Assembly: GCF_002482385.1 (NCBI RefSeq)
Contig: NZ_DLFW01000047.1
Coordinates: forward strand, 268,405 to 332,404
DNA: 64,000 nucleotides
Reading direction: 5' to 3'
Origin: Dysgonomonas sp. UBA7710
GTDB lineage: Bacteria; Bacteroidota; Bacteroidia; Bacteroidales; Dysgonomonadaceae
Shown here: positions 45,147 through 54,902 of the stretch, piece after piece
How positions within the stretch are numbered: the stretch's first letter is position 1
Layout of the letters: each line of letters begins with the position of its first letter
Notes under the pieces: model-generated
Told to the model about the DNA's origin: nothing
Seen by the model: only the letters and a program-made list of their open reading frames with translations
The model's database searches: none
Made by a program: the position numbers and the translations under genes

Positions 45147-46355
45147 TTATTGTTTAGGCATTTCATTACCCCAAAGTTTAGAATCTTCACCCCTGTTTTT
45201 TCTCCATTCGTGACGCCACCGGTGCATATCCGGCACATTGATAAACGGCTTCAATTTACGCACTTCTTTCGATGGTGCAGGAGGTAAAGGGCAGGCTTCC
45301 GACTGATACCAGTATGCGACGGTAGCCAAATCCAATGTAAGATTATTAGCATGTCCGTGTTCTATACTTGCTTTCAAGCTTTTTTCGAAGAAAACAGGAT
45401 CCTCTATAAAGAAGCGATATATATGTGTACGTCCCAGCCAGCCTACATCATTGTTTACACGGGGATATCCGAAGTATGGATGAGAATAAGCCTCTTTTGG
45501 ACACCATGATGTATTGAACAGGTCTTCCGTACCTGTCCCCAACAATGAAGCATCTTCTTCTCCATCAATAAACCAAAAGTCGTCCCCTTCACCATACCAG
45601 ATTGGAGAAGGGCAATGGACATAATAATTAAGTCCTACAAAATGTCCTTTACCTTTGATATCAGCAAATACATAATTGCGCTCGCCGGTTGTATTATTGT
45701 CCTGTTTTCCGATTACAGCCCATTCTGTTTCTCCTTCAGGCGCAGCCTCTGTCAGTTCCTGATTGTACCATGCATGGAAACGTCCCAGATCGGCCGGTAA
45801 TTTTTTAGTCTCATAATAATCTACATAGAAATAAAATTTCTCAAGATTTACATCCGACTGGTTTTCAATTTCGATCCTGGCCCCCTTAGCAAAAGGCATG
45901 GAGAAATACGATACCATCGAGGTGCCATTTGCAGGGCCTGCTGTAATAGGCAACGCCGAGTAGTTGTACCGTTCATTCCATCCCTGACCAAAGAATGGCC
46001 CGATAGGTGATTCAACAGAAGGATAGGTATTGCCATCCCAGTACATACGGATTATAACGTCACTACGGTTCAGAACATGGGGTTCGGGAGCCATTGTTAT
46101 CCATATATGGTTTATAATACCGGAACCGGATATATCTGCAATTATACGTTTCTCCCCCGGACGTATATCTGAAAGATGATCCAAAACTCCTCCTGCAGGA
46201 TCATTACTGCTAATGCGACGGTTTCGCATACCGTTTTTTATTTGCGATAGCTCATACATAGTTCCCGGAACGGGATTTTGAGCTACTGAATCCGGCATAC
46301 AAAATGATGTAAGTAATAAACAAATCAAGACTAGCTTTAATGATTTCTTTTTCAT
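45147..46355 (-). CDS. GH172 (DUF2961) exo-D-arabinofuranosidase-type enzyme, short form
   Basis: A 402-residue secreted protein (signal peptide to about DSVAQ). The DUF2961 double jelly-roll shows in the segments GMRNRRISSNDPAGG, GSGIINHIWITM, YWDGNTYPSVESPIGPFFG, WYGEGDDFWFIDGE and LLGTGTEDLF. The two catalytic glutamates of GH172, known from the bifidobacterial alpha-fructofuranosidase member, align by motif and spacing with E256 and E277 here. GH172 members release D-fructose or D-arabinose furanosides in exo mode. Next to two GH183 genes, exo-alpha-D-arabinofuranosidase activity is the natural inference. A periplasmic location follows from the plain signal peptide. Flanked by hairpins on both sides. 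Confidence 0.85.
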   Translation of the reverse strand: MKKKSLKLVLICLLLTSFCMPDSVAQNPVPGTMYELSQIKNGMRNRRISSNDPAGGVLDHLSDIRPGEKRIIADISGSGIINHIWITMAPEPHVLNRSDVIIRMYWDGNTYPSVESPIGPFFGQGWNERYNYSALPITAGPANGTSMVSYFSMPFAKGARIEIENQSDVNLEKFYFYVDYYETKKLPADLGRFHAWYNQELTEAAPEGETEWAVIGKQDNNTTGERNYVFADIKGKGHFVGLNYYVHCPSPIWYGEGDDFWFIDGEEDASLLGTGTEDLFNTSWCPKEAYSHPYFGYPRVNNDVGWLGRTHIYRFFIEDPVFFEKSLKASIEHGHANNLTLDLATVAYWYQSEACPLPPAPSKEVRKLKPFINVPDMHRWRHEWRKNRGEDSKLWGNEMPKQ

Positions 46356-46388
46356 GATAATAAATTATTTATCTAAAACTTCTCAAGA

Positions 46389-46413
46389 TCTGCCCCTCTA
46401 AAAAAGAGGCAGA
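46389..46413 (-). terminator. small hairpin after the Ig-like lipoprotein gene
   Basis: CCTCT and AGAGG flank an A-run, with outer pairing TCTGC/GCAGA interrupted by a bulge. It lies 29 bp after the stop of the lipoprotein gene ending at 46442 and 34 bp before the GH172 start. It is probably a weak terminator or processing site inside the operon. Confidence 0.4.
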
Positions 46414-46441
46414 CCAAGATATTAATACTCACAGTACACGA

Positions 46442-47365
46442 TCAATCAAATTTCAGAGGAAAAGTAATTTCATCATATTCTGAAATAATAATCATAGAAT
46501 TTATGTTATAGAATTTTGCCCATTGAATATTGTTGGGACCGGCCTGCAGAGTTATATGTATATTACCTTCGTTATCCGGAACAATATTCTTAATCATTGC
46601 TATTCCTGATTGATTATGAGCTGTACTAAGAGTAGTAGAACCTTGATTCTGGCCTTCAACAATATATTCATTCTCTGTTCCATTATCATTTATAGCGGAA
46701 TAAAATATAAATGAATATTTAAAGCTTTTATTCAAATTGGAAAGCTTGAAGCCTGCAGAAGCGACCCCTATACCATCGTTGAAAAACATATCGTTAGATA
46801 CCTCTGAAGGAAATCCAAGTGTGTTAGGGATATCTCTGATTATTTCAAAATCGTTGAAAGAGCCTACAATTTCTATCGAATATCCTGTATTCTCTCCGTC
46901 TCTGGTTAACAAATTCTCGAGTTTCCCATCTCTGGGTCTTTGAAAATTGTTGAAAGGTGATGGAGATAAGACCGGACCAAAATCGATAAAGACTGGTTCA
47001 AAGTCAGGCGCTTTCATCACATTCAAAGTTGAAAAATATTTTAGACTCCCGTCTTCCGACTCCAATTTAAGTGTTGTTTCTCCAGGAGTAAGACCTTTAA
47101 TAGTCACAGAATTATCCGAGTGAGATTGCAAGGAAGCAAGTCCTCCATCAGATATGCTCCATACAAATTTTTCTTTTGCCGTTTCTTCACTATCAAAGAC
47201 GGGATGTATTGTTACATTATATTTCTCTGCAGTTTTCACTGTTATATTCTTTTGAGTAATCCTTGCATATTTAGTTGGGAATTCAGGCATATCATCATCG
47301 CTCTTGCAAGAATTGATTACCAAAACTATTGAAAGAATATAGAAAATATATTTAGAAGATTTCAT
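46442..47365 (-). CDS. surface lipoprotein with Ig-like domain, candidate glycan-binding protein
   Basis: A 307-residue lipoprotein from the ATG at 47365. The only upstream in-frame start is a GTG that adds 7 residues. Signal peptide with lipobox INSC (Cys20). Residues about 30-110 form a bacterial Ig-like (BIG2-type) domain: FVWSISDGGLASLQ, VTIKGLTPGETTLKLES. From about 120 a second beta-rich domain begins with PVFIDFGPVLSPSPFNNF and ends with WAKFYNINSMIIISE. I do not recognise the second domain firmly; it has the look of a carbohydrate-binding fold. Its place straight after a susC/susD pair is typical of a surface glycan-binding protein, here presumably for D-arabinan. Confidence 0.7.
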   Translation of the reverse strand: MKSSKYIFYILSIVLVINSCKSDDDMPEFPTKYARITQKNITVKTAEKYNVTIHPVFDSEETAKEKFVWSISDGGLASLQSHSDNSVTIKGLTPGETTLKLESEDGSLKYFSTLNVMKAPDFEPVFIDFGPVLSPSPFNNFQRPRDGKLENLLTRDGENTGYSIEIVGSFNDFEIIRDIPNTLGFPSEVSNDMFFNDGIGVASAGFKLSNLNKSFKYSFIFYSAINDNGTENEYIVEGQNQGSTTLSTAHNQSGIAMIKNIVPDNEGNIHITLQAGPNNIQWAKFYNINSMIIISEYDEITFPLKFD

Positions 47366-47406
47366 AAGATAATATTTTATATTCACTATTATTTGTATCA
47401 GTAAGA

Positions 47407-47439
47407 AGAACCGGAGCGGAAACTACCGATCCCGGTTCT
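47407..47439 (-). terminator. hairpin after susD
   Basis: AGAACCGG and CCGGTTCT form a perfect 8-bp stem with a 17-nt loop, 14 bp downstream of the susD stop at 47453 on the - strand. It could set the drop in expression between susC/susD and the genes that follow. Confidence 0.45.
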
Positions 47440-47452
47440 CCCTGTTTGAGAA

Positions 47453-49384
47453 TTAATAACCCGGAGCCTGAATCAGCTTGGGATTAATATCAATCTGGGC
47501 TTGTGGCACAGGCCACAGATACATTTTTTTGTAAAATCTACGATTTTTGTAAAAAGTACGTTTATAGAATGCATCAGGATTATTAATATCATCACTTTTC
47601 GCAGACCCTTTAAAGTTCATCCCGTAATACGGACGATTAAGTTCAGTTTCTGCAATTTTCCACCGACGTACATCATGAAAGCGAATACCTTCACAGTTAA
47701 ACTCCACCCGCCTTTCTTTTTGAATCAGCTTACGGATTTCGTCCTGAGAACCTGATGTTACATTCGGGATTCCGGCTCTCTGTCTTACATCGTTGATGTA
47801 TTTTAAAATATCCGCATTACCCGGGTCGGATTCATTCAGAGCTTCGGCATAACCTAAGTATGCTTCTGCCAAACGGTAAAGAATGCCAGGCTGATACGGA
47901 TACTTCCCTTCCCGGGGAAATGCATCCAAGCTGATTCTTTTTCTTACATTATAGCCATTTTGCGGAGCATCGAAAGTATTTCCGGTATCACGTCCTCCAT
48001 TCTGATAGAATTCGACTCTCCTGTTGTCTACTCCGAGCCATGCTTCATTATAAATTACAGACACATAGAAACGTGCCTCTCTGTTGCAATACATGTTAAA
48101 TGTACCCGATAAAGTCACTTGCCCTTGTATATTATCTGGTCCTAAACCTCCTTTCCATTTGGTATTCCGAATTTCTCCGCCTGTAGAAAAACCACTTTCA
48201 GAATATCCCGAGGCAGCATTTATTATAGGCATATTATTAGAGTCATATCCCAGTATCGGACTCATCCCATTCTTCATGTAAAACGCATCTACCAATTCTT
48301 GCGTTACTCCCATTCCTGCATTTCCGTTTATTCCCTTAGGTAAATGATGGGCCTGCCAATTTGCCAATCCTTCATAATAATCCCTGCCCGGATCCCAAGT
48401 TCTACCAAATATAATCTCTTTGTTGCCTTCCGAAAACTTTTTCAAAGACATATTATAATATGACATAAACGGATCTATTGTACCATCATTATTATATTCC
48501 TTATATAACTGATAGCCATTAGCATGAGCCAGATCAATCAACTCTTTATGAGCTGTTGCCGCACGGGCCCACTTACCGATCTCCGCTGTAGGTTTGAATA
48601 AATTGACCCCATCACTATTCTTCCAGTCTTTAAGATCCGGATTTCCGTTAAATAAAGGACTTGCTGCAAAAAGGAGCATACGGGCTCTTACAGCATAGCA
48701 CATTGCAGAAGTAGCTCTACCCCAATCAGCTTCTTGGGTATAAACTGCAGGCAGGTTTTTAGCCACTTCTACCAATTCATTATCTATCCAGTTCACAATA
48801 TCATCATACGGGGTTTGAGTAATCATCAACTCTGATTCCGGAGCATCAACAGATTCTATAACCCCGGGCTTGAACGGGATCGGACCATATATCTCCAGCA
48901 TTAACGCATAGTAATACGCAATCAGAAAGCGGGCTTCATATTTCATTCTCGTGACATATTCCTCGCTCATACCCTGTGCCTGATTCGGACGCGCATTTTC
49001 TATAAATATCAATGCACTCCGTATTTTTTGAGGAAAAGTAACCCAATAATAGGGATTCCATGCCGATTCGGGATTCCAATCCCCGGCAGTGTATGCATAC
49101 ACATTTTTCCATCCAAAAGGTTGCCACTCTGATGGAATAGTAATGTCATCTGACATTATGTTCCATCCCTGTTCTTTAAAATACCCCCACATCGGATTAG
49201 GTACCCCTGAATACACACCTGCAAGCCAGTCTTCAGTTCTGATTTTATCAGAAAATATCATCTCCATCGTCAGATAATCATCAGGTTTCTTATCCAGAAA
49301 ATCGGAGCATCCTGTTGTGCCAATTATTAGTAATGAAGAAATAAGGGCCAGTATTAAATATTTTATATCTTTCATATTCATCAT
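47453..49384 (-). CDS. SusD/RagB-type surface lipoprotein (second pair of region D)
   Basis: A 643-residue lipoprotein (lipobox TTGC, Cys26; alternative Met starts at 49381 and 49375). SusD marks: KKPDDYLTMEMIFSDKIRTEDWLAGVY, TRMKYEARFLIAYYYALMLEIYGPIPF and the C-terminal IQKERRVEFNCEGIRFHDVRRWK. It lies 3 bp after the stop of its SusC partner, so translation may be coupled. As part of the D-arabinan-type locus it would hold arabinan fragments above the transporter. It differs from the other SusD of the locus, so the two pairs may take fragments of different size or from different polymers. Confidence 0.92.
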   Translation of the reverse strand: MMNMKDIKYLILALISSLLIIGTTGCSDFLDKKPDDYLTMEMIFSDKIRTEDWLAGVYSGVPNPMWGYFKEQGWNIMSDDITIPSEWQPFGWKNVYAYTAGDWNPESAWNPYYWVTFPQKIRSALIFIENARPNQAQGMSEEYVTRMKYEARFLIAYYYALMLEIYGPIPFKPGVIESVDAPESELMITQTPYDDIVNWIDNELVEVAKNLPAVYTQEADWGRATSAMCYAVRARMLLFAASPLFNGNPDLKDWKNSDGVNLFKPTAEIGKWARAATAHKELIDLAHANGYQLYKEYNNDGTIDPFMSYYNMSLKKFSEGNKEIIFGRTWDPGRDYYEGLANWQAHHLPKGINGNAGMGVTQELVDAFYMKNGMSPILGYDSNNMPIINAASGYSESGFSTGGEIRNTKWKGGLGPDNIQGQVTLSGTFNMYCNREARFYVSVIYNEAWLGVDNRRVEFYQNGGRDTGNTFDAPQNGYNVRKRISLDAFPREGKYPYQPGILYRLAEAYLGYAEALNESDPGNADILKYINDVRQRAGIPNVTSGSQDEIRKLIQKERRVEFNCEGIRFHDVRRWKIAETELNRPYYGMNFKGSAKSDDINNPDAFYKRTFYKNRRFYKKMYLWPVPQAQIDINPKLIQAPGY

Positions 49385-49387
49385 TAT

Positions 49388-52300
49388 TTATTGGAAATTA
49401 ATACTTAATCCAAATGATATGGACTGAGTCATAGGATACTTAAGCCCATCCGTCGTGGCTAATTCCGGATCCCATAATTTAAATTTAGAGAAAGTAAAGA
49501 TATTCGAACCCCTTGCAAAGAGACGCAGGTTTTCTATTCCGGCCGGTCTCATCCATGTCTGAGGTAATGTATATCCAACCTCTAAAGTTCTCAGGCGCAA
49601 AAAGCTCATATCCCTCAACCACCAGGTAGATGCTTGCTCGTTGTTGGTATTGGCTCCATAAGTTAGTCTCGGCCAGAACACATTCTGATCCGGATTCTCT
49701 TTAGTCCACCGGTCATCAATATTCGTGAAAATATTCCCTGTTGCACCTAAAGCGGTACCTGGCAACCAGTTTTCACCACCAAGCATCTGATATGTATTTG
49801 CTGTACCCTGGAAGAAAAAGCCAAAATCGACAGCCTTATACCTGATATTAGCGCCAAATCCGTATACAATTTCCGGATTAAAGGTTCCCCCAATAGCTGT
49901 CCTGTCTCTTACATCAATCGAATTATCTCCATTCAGATCTTTATATTTGATATCTCCGGGGCGAACAGTCCCAAAAGTATGAGCAGGTATTTCCGGCTTC
50001 AGATTGCCATTAGCATCGAAATCATCTTCAGTAAAAAGCCCCTCTGCGACAAGTCCAAAAATTTGATTAATGGGGTGCCCTGTCTCTGCTCTATTGGTTC
50101 CTATAACAGCAGCAGGCTCATCTTTCTCTGTAATTTTGTTTCTGGCAAAAGTATAGTTTGCCATTGCCGAAATATACCAGTCGTCAGACAATTTCTTATT
50201 TGCATTTAAGGACAATTCAAAGCCTTTATTCTCTACTTTACCAAAATTGGCATAAGGAGTCTGCATAAAACCAGCCGAACCCGGAACTGTCCTTCTCTGC
50301 ATAAAAATATCTCTTCGTTTATCCATGAAAACATCCGCCGTCAAATTGACAGAATTACCCCATAAACCAACTTCCAAACCCAGGTTAGTCTTAGTTGATG
50401 TTTCCCATGTTAATGCAGTATTTTCGGCATTACCTTCCGCTTTTCCTATACGATGGAAATTACTATCTGTCCCGAATGTATACCATCCGTAATTTTCATT
50501 AATTGTAGATAGATATGCAAACCTGTTATCCCAGATATTTACTCCAAGGATACTATTACCTACCTCTCCCCACGATCCTCTGAGCTTAAGGTTAGATATA
50601 GTTTTCGCGAGACCTTGCATAAAATCTTCCTGTGAAATAATCCAACCTAAAGAAACAGAAGGGAAAAATCCGAAACGATTGCCTTTAGCAAAATTTTCCG
50701 AACCATTATATCCAAAATTGAACTCCGCAACATAACGTGTATCATAAGTATATGAAAACCTTCCTGCGAATCCCTGGGTACGATAAGGCAACCGGTCCCA
50801 ATATTCAGAACCTCTTTCCAGTTCCCTCTGATTATATAGAAACATGGAATTCACCGCATGTTTTTTGTCAAAAGTTCTTTCATAGTTGACTGCACCTTCC
50901 ATATAGATACTTTGTTCTCCCCATTCAGAGCCAACATCATAACCTAGAAACTGTTGGCCATTGGTATATATAGACAGGACTAAATTCCCATTAGCATCCC
51001 TTTCTGTAGCAGGTGTATAATAATCCGGATTTTTACCTCTAACTTTATATGACCCCGAATATCTGTCAAAAGAGAAACTAAGTTTTGCACTTAACCCGGG
51101 AGTGATAAATTTCAGGTCTTGTTCAACAGACGCCAAAGATTCTATTTTGTGTCGGTTCAATGTTTCATACCCACGTTGTGTAGCCCAAGCCCATGGATTC
51201 TCCCTCGCATATACCCTTGGTATTTCTCCGGTTGAGTAAACAGGAGGATGAACATATGGGGGAATCCTGGACGCCTGATAAAAAATACCAACATTGGTTT
51301 CATCCCATCCGGGAGGGGAGTTGCGACTTATCAAATGCCCACCTAAATTAAATCGGAACAAGGTTGTCTTAGTCAGATTAACGTCTATATTTGAACGGAC
51401 ATTATAACGCCTGACTTTCAGAGAAGAATCCCATGCCTGATTTTTATCTCTCTCTATAATTCCACTCTCATCATAAAGCCCTAATGTCAGAGCATAACGT
51501 AATATGTCACTACCTCCGTTTATATCTAAATTAGCAGTAGTACTACTTGCATAATCCTTTGCTACTACATCCCACCAGTTAATATCCGGATATAACTCGG
51601 GATCTGTTTGATTTCTATAATTCTCGATAGTTGCATTATCAAAAATCGGGGATTGATTGGGATATGCATCCAGATACACATCGTTCATCAGTTCCAGATA
51701 CTTCACAGAACCTACATACTTAGGCAGTTTCGTTGGTCTAGTATACGCCTGCTCTATGCGCGCGCTTACTTTTGGTGCTCCGATCTTACCTCGTTTTGTG
51801 GTAATCATTATCACGCCATTAGCCCCCCTAACGCCATATACGGCACTGGCAGCAGCATCTTTTAACACAGAAAATGATTCGATTTCATTCGGGTCCATAT
51901 CGTGTAAGGAGCGCTCTATTCCGTCTATCAACACTAAAGGCTTAGAATTTCCAAAAGAACTCATACCTCTAATCCAAAAATCAGAATCATTAAACCACGG
52001 ATTGCCACTTCGTTGTACAGCAATTACCCCGGCTAACTTCCCTGCAAGATTATTGCTGACCGAACGAACCGGGGCTGTAAGTAATGATTGAGGCTCAACA
52101 GTACTAATAGCTCCAACAACAGATGCTTTTTTCTGGGAACCAAATCCGACAACCACTACTTCATCCAAGAAAGCGACATCTTCATCTAAGGCAATATCAA
52201 TAACCTTTCTATTCCCTATTTCTTCTACTTTCTCTTTAAAACCAATACATGTAAATCTCAATACGGCACTATTCGATTTTGTACTAATGGAATAAGTTCC

Positions 52301-52504
52301 ATTTTCATCTGTGATTACTCCATTTGTAGTGCCAACTTCCGTAACGACTACTCCGGCCAATAACTCTCCTTTCGAATCGCTCACACGTCCTGTTATTACT
52401 CTGCCTGACTGGGCAAAAGCAAAAACAAGGTTTAGGAAACAACACATCGTCAACAGGAAATACTTTCCATTTTTTCTTCGCTTTATGTGTCTCATAATAA
52501 TCAT
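49388..52504 (-). CDS. SusC-type TonB-dependent transporter (second pair of region D)
   Basis: A 1038-residue outer-membrane transporter (start at 52504 or the Met at 52495; signal peptide ending FAFAQ). No STN domain. CarboxypepD_reg-like domain (GRVSDSKGELLAGVVV), TonB-box-like EVVVVGFGSQKKASV, plug with IRGMSSFGNSKPLVLIDG and VLKDAAASAVYGVRGANG, and a barrel ending in SFGLSINFQ. It works with the adjoining SusD to import oligosaccharides. Without an STN domain it does not signal through an anti-sigma factor, so the control of this locus must come from elsewhere. Confidence 0.93.
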   Translation of the reverse strand: MIIMRHIKRRKNGKYFLLTMCCFLNLVFAFAQSGRVITGRVSDSKGELLAGVVVTEVGTTNGVITDENGTYSISTKSNSAVLRFTCIGFKEKVEEIGNRKVIDIALDEDVAFLDEVVVVGFGSQKKASVVGAISTVEPQSLLTAPVRSVSNNLAGKLAGVIAVQRSGNPWFNDSDFWIRGMSSFGNSKPLVLIDGIERSLHDMDPNEIESFSVLKDAAASAVYGVRGANGVIMITTKRGKIGAPKVSARIEQAYTRPTKLPKYVGSVKYLELMNDVYLDAYPNQSPIFDNATIENYRNQTDPELYPDINWWDVVAKDYASSTTANLDINGGSDILRYALTLGLYDESGIIERDKNQAWDSSLKVRRYNVRSNIDVNLTKTTLFRFNLGGHLISRNSPPGWDETNVGIFYQASRIPPYVHPPVYSTGEIPRVYARENPWAWATQRGYETLNRHKIESLASVEQDLKFITPGLSAKLSFSFDRYSGSYKVRGKNPDYYTPATERDANGNLVLSIYTNGQQFLGYDVGSEWGEQSIYMEGAVNYERTFDKKHAVNSMFLYNQRELERGSEYWDRLPYRTQGFAGRFSYTYDTRYVAEFNFGYNGSENFAKGNRFGFFPSVSLGWIISQEDFMQGLAKTISNLKLRGSWGEVGNSILGVNIWDNRFAYLSTINENYGWYTFGTDSNFHRIGKAEGNAENTALTWETSTKTNLGLEVGLWGNSVNLTADVFMDKRRDIFMQRRTVPGSAGFMQTPYANFGKVENKGFELSLNANKKLSDDWYISAMANYTFARNKITEKDEPAAVIGTNRAETGHPINQIFGLVAEGLFTEDDFDANGNLKPEIPAHTFGTVRPGDIKYKDLNGDNSIDVRDRTAIGGTFNPEIVYGFGANIRYKAVDFGFFFQGTANTYQMLGGENWLPGTALGATGNIFTNIDDRWTKENPDQNVFWPRLTYGANTNNEQASTWWLRDMSFLRLRTLEVGYTLPQTWMRPAGIENLRLFARGSNIFTFSKFKLWDPELATTDGLKYPMTQSISFGLSINFQ

Positions 52505-52561
52505 AATTTTAGCATAAATATCTCATCTATATATTTTTTAATAAGATCATCCTTTTTATCG

Positions 52562-52665
52562 TACCGGGTATTGGTAAATTTCGTTTCTTAGATTTTGCTA
52601 TTCAGGTCCCAGACTACAATTCATATATTATAAGCAAGTCCTATATAAAAAACTAATACCCGGTA
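52562..52665. repeat. long-range inverted repeat between the two susC/susD units
   Basis: TACCGGGTATT (52562-52572) and AATACCCGGTA (52655-52665) are exact inverted copies of 11 bp separated by 82 bp. They lie in the 195-bp gap between the small lipoprotein gene and the next susC. They could form a stem with a large internal domain in the RNA, or serve as paired protein-binding sites. I see no gene in the gap. Confidence 0.4.
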
Positions 52666-52699
52666 TCTTCCAAATCCTCTGGCATTCCTGCATATTAAA

Positions 52700-53116
52700 T
52701 TATTCGATATGAATAACCTGCCCTTCTGAATAAACTCTGTCTGTTTTACCCTCTTCTTTTGCTTCATTAGTCAGATAACCCAGTAGTTTCACAACAAACC
52801 GATATTTCTTACTTGTATCGATTGTTATATCGCGAGATGTTCCTTCATTTTCGACTATAACTATTTCTCTGTAAATATTATTCTCTACTACCTGTATACT
52901 GACTTCCAATGGCCGTCTGAAATCATCTGATATATTTGCAGGAATCTGCCATGATAATTTGACAAGATTATTCTGCTTTGTATAACTCAAATTTTCAATC
53001 TTTGGTAAAGAATAATCAAATTCTTTATAATCAATGACATCTCTATCATAACAGCTTGTAAATGATATAATGGTGAGCGTTATGATCAGCATTCTAGCTA
53101 TATTTTTCATAATCAT
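52700..53116 (-). CDS. small FnIII-like lipoprotein
   Basis: A 138-residue lipoprotein (lipobox FTSC, Cys22). The mature part reads as one fibronectin-III-like or related beta-sandwich: LPKIENLSYTKQNNLVKLSW, PLEVSIQVVENN, KKYRFVVKLLGYL. Similar short lipoproteins of unknown-function families often follow susD genes in Bacteroidota. No catalytic residues are visible. It lies 16 bp after the susD stop and is certainly part of that unit. A minor accessory binding role at the surface is a guess from position. Confidence 0.65.
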   Translation of the reverse strand: MIMKNIARMLIITLTIISFTSCYDRDVIDYKEFDYSLPKIENLSYTKQNNLVKLSWQIPANISDDFRRPLEVSIQVVENNIYREIVIVENEGTSRDITIDTSKKYRFVVKLLGYLTNEAKEEGKTDRVYSEGQVIHIE

Positions 53117-53132
53117 ATCTTTATTTTCAATA

Positions 53133-54890
53133 TTAATACCCCGGATTCTGTGTATAATTACCTTTTGCCCATTTCATTTGAGGTAATGGAATTGGGAAAT
53201 ACTCATCTCTACCCGCTGTAAAGCGCGCATTATCCATCCATGAAAATCTATTTTTCTCAACAGCAAAATAATCATTCATCGTTTTTTCCAAAATACCCCA
53301 ACGCTGCAAATCGAAGAACCGACGCCCTTCACAAGCCATTTCCAAACGGTTTTCCCATTGTAATGCTTTCATTGCAAAATCTTTTGTCCAGGTACAATTA
53401 GTTCCGGGCTTATATGTTTCACATTTGTAATTCAATATTGGCGATCCATCCGCTTTCCTCAAACGGATAGTACTTTTTGCCGCCCGCTCCCGAATTTTGT
53501 TGATTAACGGCAAGGCTTCATCCCATCTATCCAACTGTATGAGCGCCTCAGCTTTCCATAGTAATACTTCATCGTAACGAATCATCCTTTTATTCATCGA
53601 ATTGAACTGCCAACCATCATACAACAAACAATTACAATTAGGATGTACCAATTCCTTTATTGATTTCAGATATCCATATTCAGCCGGGTTACGAATTGCT
53701 TTTTGTTCGAAGATCAGAAAAGGATCATATTTATAGGGTTGTCCCGGAACGGCGGCAGTATGACTAAAACGGGGATCGAATGTATTTTTACCGAAAAATT
53801 CGTTATCCCCATCAGCATAGCTACCGACATTGTAAGTATCAAACATTGGCAATCCGTCCGCTCCGGTCTTGAAAGCATTTCCCATTGTGTAACTCACATG
53901 GTGAAAACCACAGCATTGAAATCCGGCCCATTGCCATGGATGATTCAATCCTTCACTTCTGTTTATTTTTCCTCCGGTAGAGCTACCGTCATCGATCGAA
54001 TATTGTATTTCCCATATAGATTCTTTCGTATTATTATCAAAAGCAATATCAAAATTATCTCCAAAATCATCGCACAAGCCAACAGCTTTACCTTCCTGCT
54101 CCGTCAACTTATTGAGATATACCAAGGCTTCTGTTAATCTCTCTTTATTGATGGTTGTTACACGGTGTCTTTCATCCTGCTCATAGGCCATAGAAAGCAG
54201 TACCCGGGCAATCATTGCCGTTGCTGCATTCTTCGTTATGCGCCCTTTATCCACTTGGCTTGCGGGTAAAAGATTTTCCGCGTCTTTAAAATCGTTCAAC
54301 AGTTTTTCCCATAAGTACAGATCGTTTGGCATATCTTTTTCCCTGTTCGGTACTGATTCAAAAGCAGAGGAAGTCCCAACAACCTTCTCGTCAATATAAG
54401 GCACATATTTCCAGAACAGCTTAATACGATAAAGCGTAAAAGTCCGTATAAATTTCATTTCTCCCATTCTGGCGTTCCTGGCCGGAAATTCATCTTCAGT
54501 GATTGTCTCCAGTCTTTGCAAAGCTGTATTACATCTCTGTATTACCTGATATGATACATACCATGGGTAATCGAGAGGCCATCCATTTGGAGTTACGCCC
54601 ACAAAGGTTTCCATAAAATGCCAGCCATCTCCATCCCATGTACCTCCTCCACCTTTATAAGAATCGTCGGAACGTAATGAACCTGACCACCAAGGAGCAA
54701 AAGGTGAATCCCAGGACGGTATATCTGTCATTCTTGCATATGCTGCCGTTACAAAACCTTCCATATCTTCCGGTTTTGTAAGCAAAGATTCATCTAATAC
54801 CTGTTTGGGAGCCACATCTAAAAAATCGGAACAACTATTTGCCGTAAAAAAGAAGGCCAAAACGAATATTATTAATTTAAACTTTTTCAT
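53133..54890 (-). CDS. SusD/RagB-type surface lipoprotein (first pair of region D)
   Basis: A 585-residue lipoprotein (lipobox ANSC, Cys20). SusD marks: FLDVAPKQVLDESLLTKPEDMEGFVTAAY at the N-terminus, FPARNARMGEMKFIRTFTLYRIKLFWKYVPY in the helical part, and ENRLEMACEGRRFFDLQRWG near the end. Its gene starts 12 bp after the stop of the upstream susC. With that SusC it forms the first importer of region D, transcribed after fucI. Aromatic-rich loops (WDSPFAPWWSG, WDGDGWHF, WQWAGFQCC) are noteworthy as possible glycan-stacking surfaces. Confidence 0.92.
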   Translation of the reverse strand: MKKFKLIIFVLAFFFTANSCSDFLDVAPKQVLDESLLTKPEDMEGFVTAAYARMTDIPSWDSPFAPWWSGSLRSDDSYKGGGGTWDGDGWHFMETFVGVTPNGWPLDYPWYVSYQVIQRCNTALQRLETITEDEFPARNARMGEMKFIRTFTLYRIKLFWKYVPYIDEKVVGTSSAFESVPNREKDMPNDLYLWEKLLNDFKDAENLLPASQVDKGRITKNAATAMIARVLLSMAYEQDERHRVTTINKERLTEALVYLNKLTEQEGKAVGLCDDFGDNFDIAFDNNTKESIWEIQYSIDDGSSTGGKINRSEGLNHPWQWAGFQCCGFHHVSYTMGNAFKTGADGLPMFDTYNVGSYADGDNEFFGKNTFDPRFSHTAAVPGQPYKYDPFLIFEQKAIRNPAEYGYLKSIKELVHPNCNCLLYDGWQFNSMNKRMIRYDEVLLWKAEALIQLDRWDEALPLINKIRERAAKSTIRLRKADGSPILNYKCETYKPGTNCTWTKDFAMKALQWENRLEMACEGRRFFDLQRWGILEKTMNDYFAVEKNRFSWMDNARFTAGRDEYFPIPLPQMKWAKGNYTQNPGY

Positions 54891-54902
54891 AGATACTAAG
54901 AT

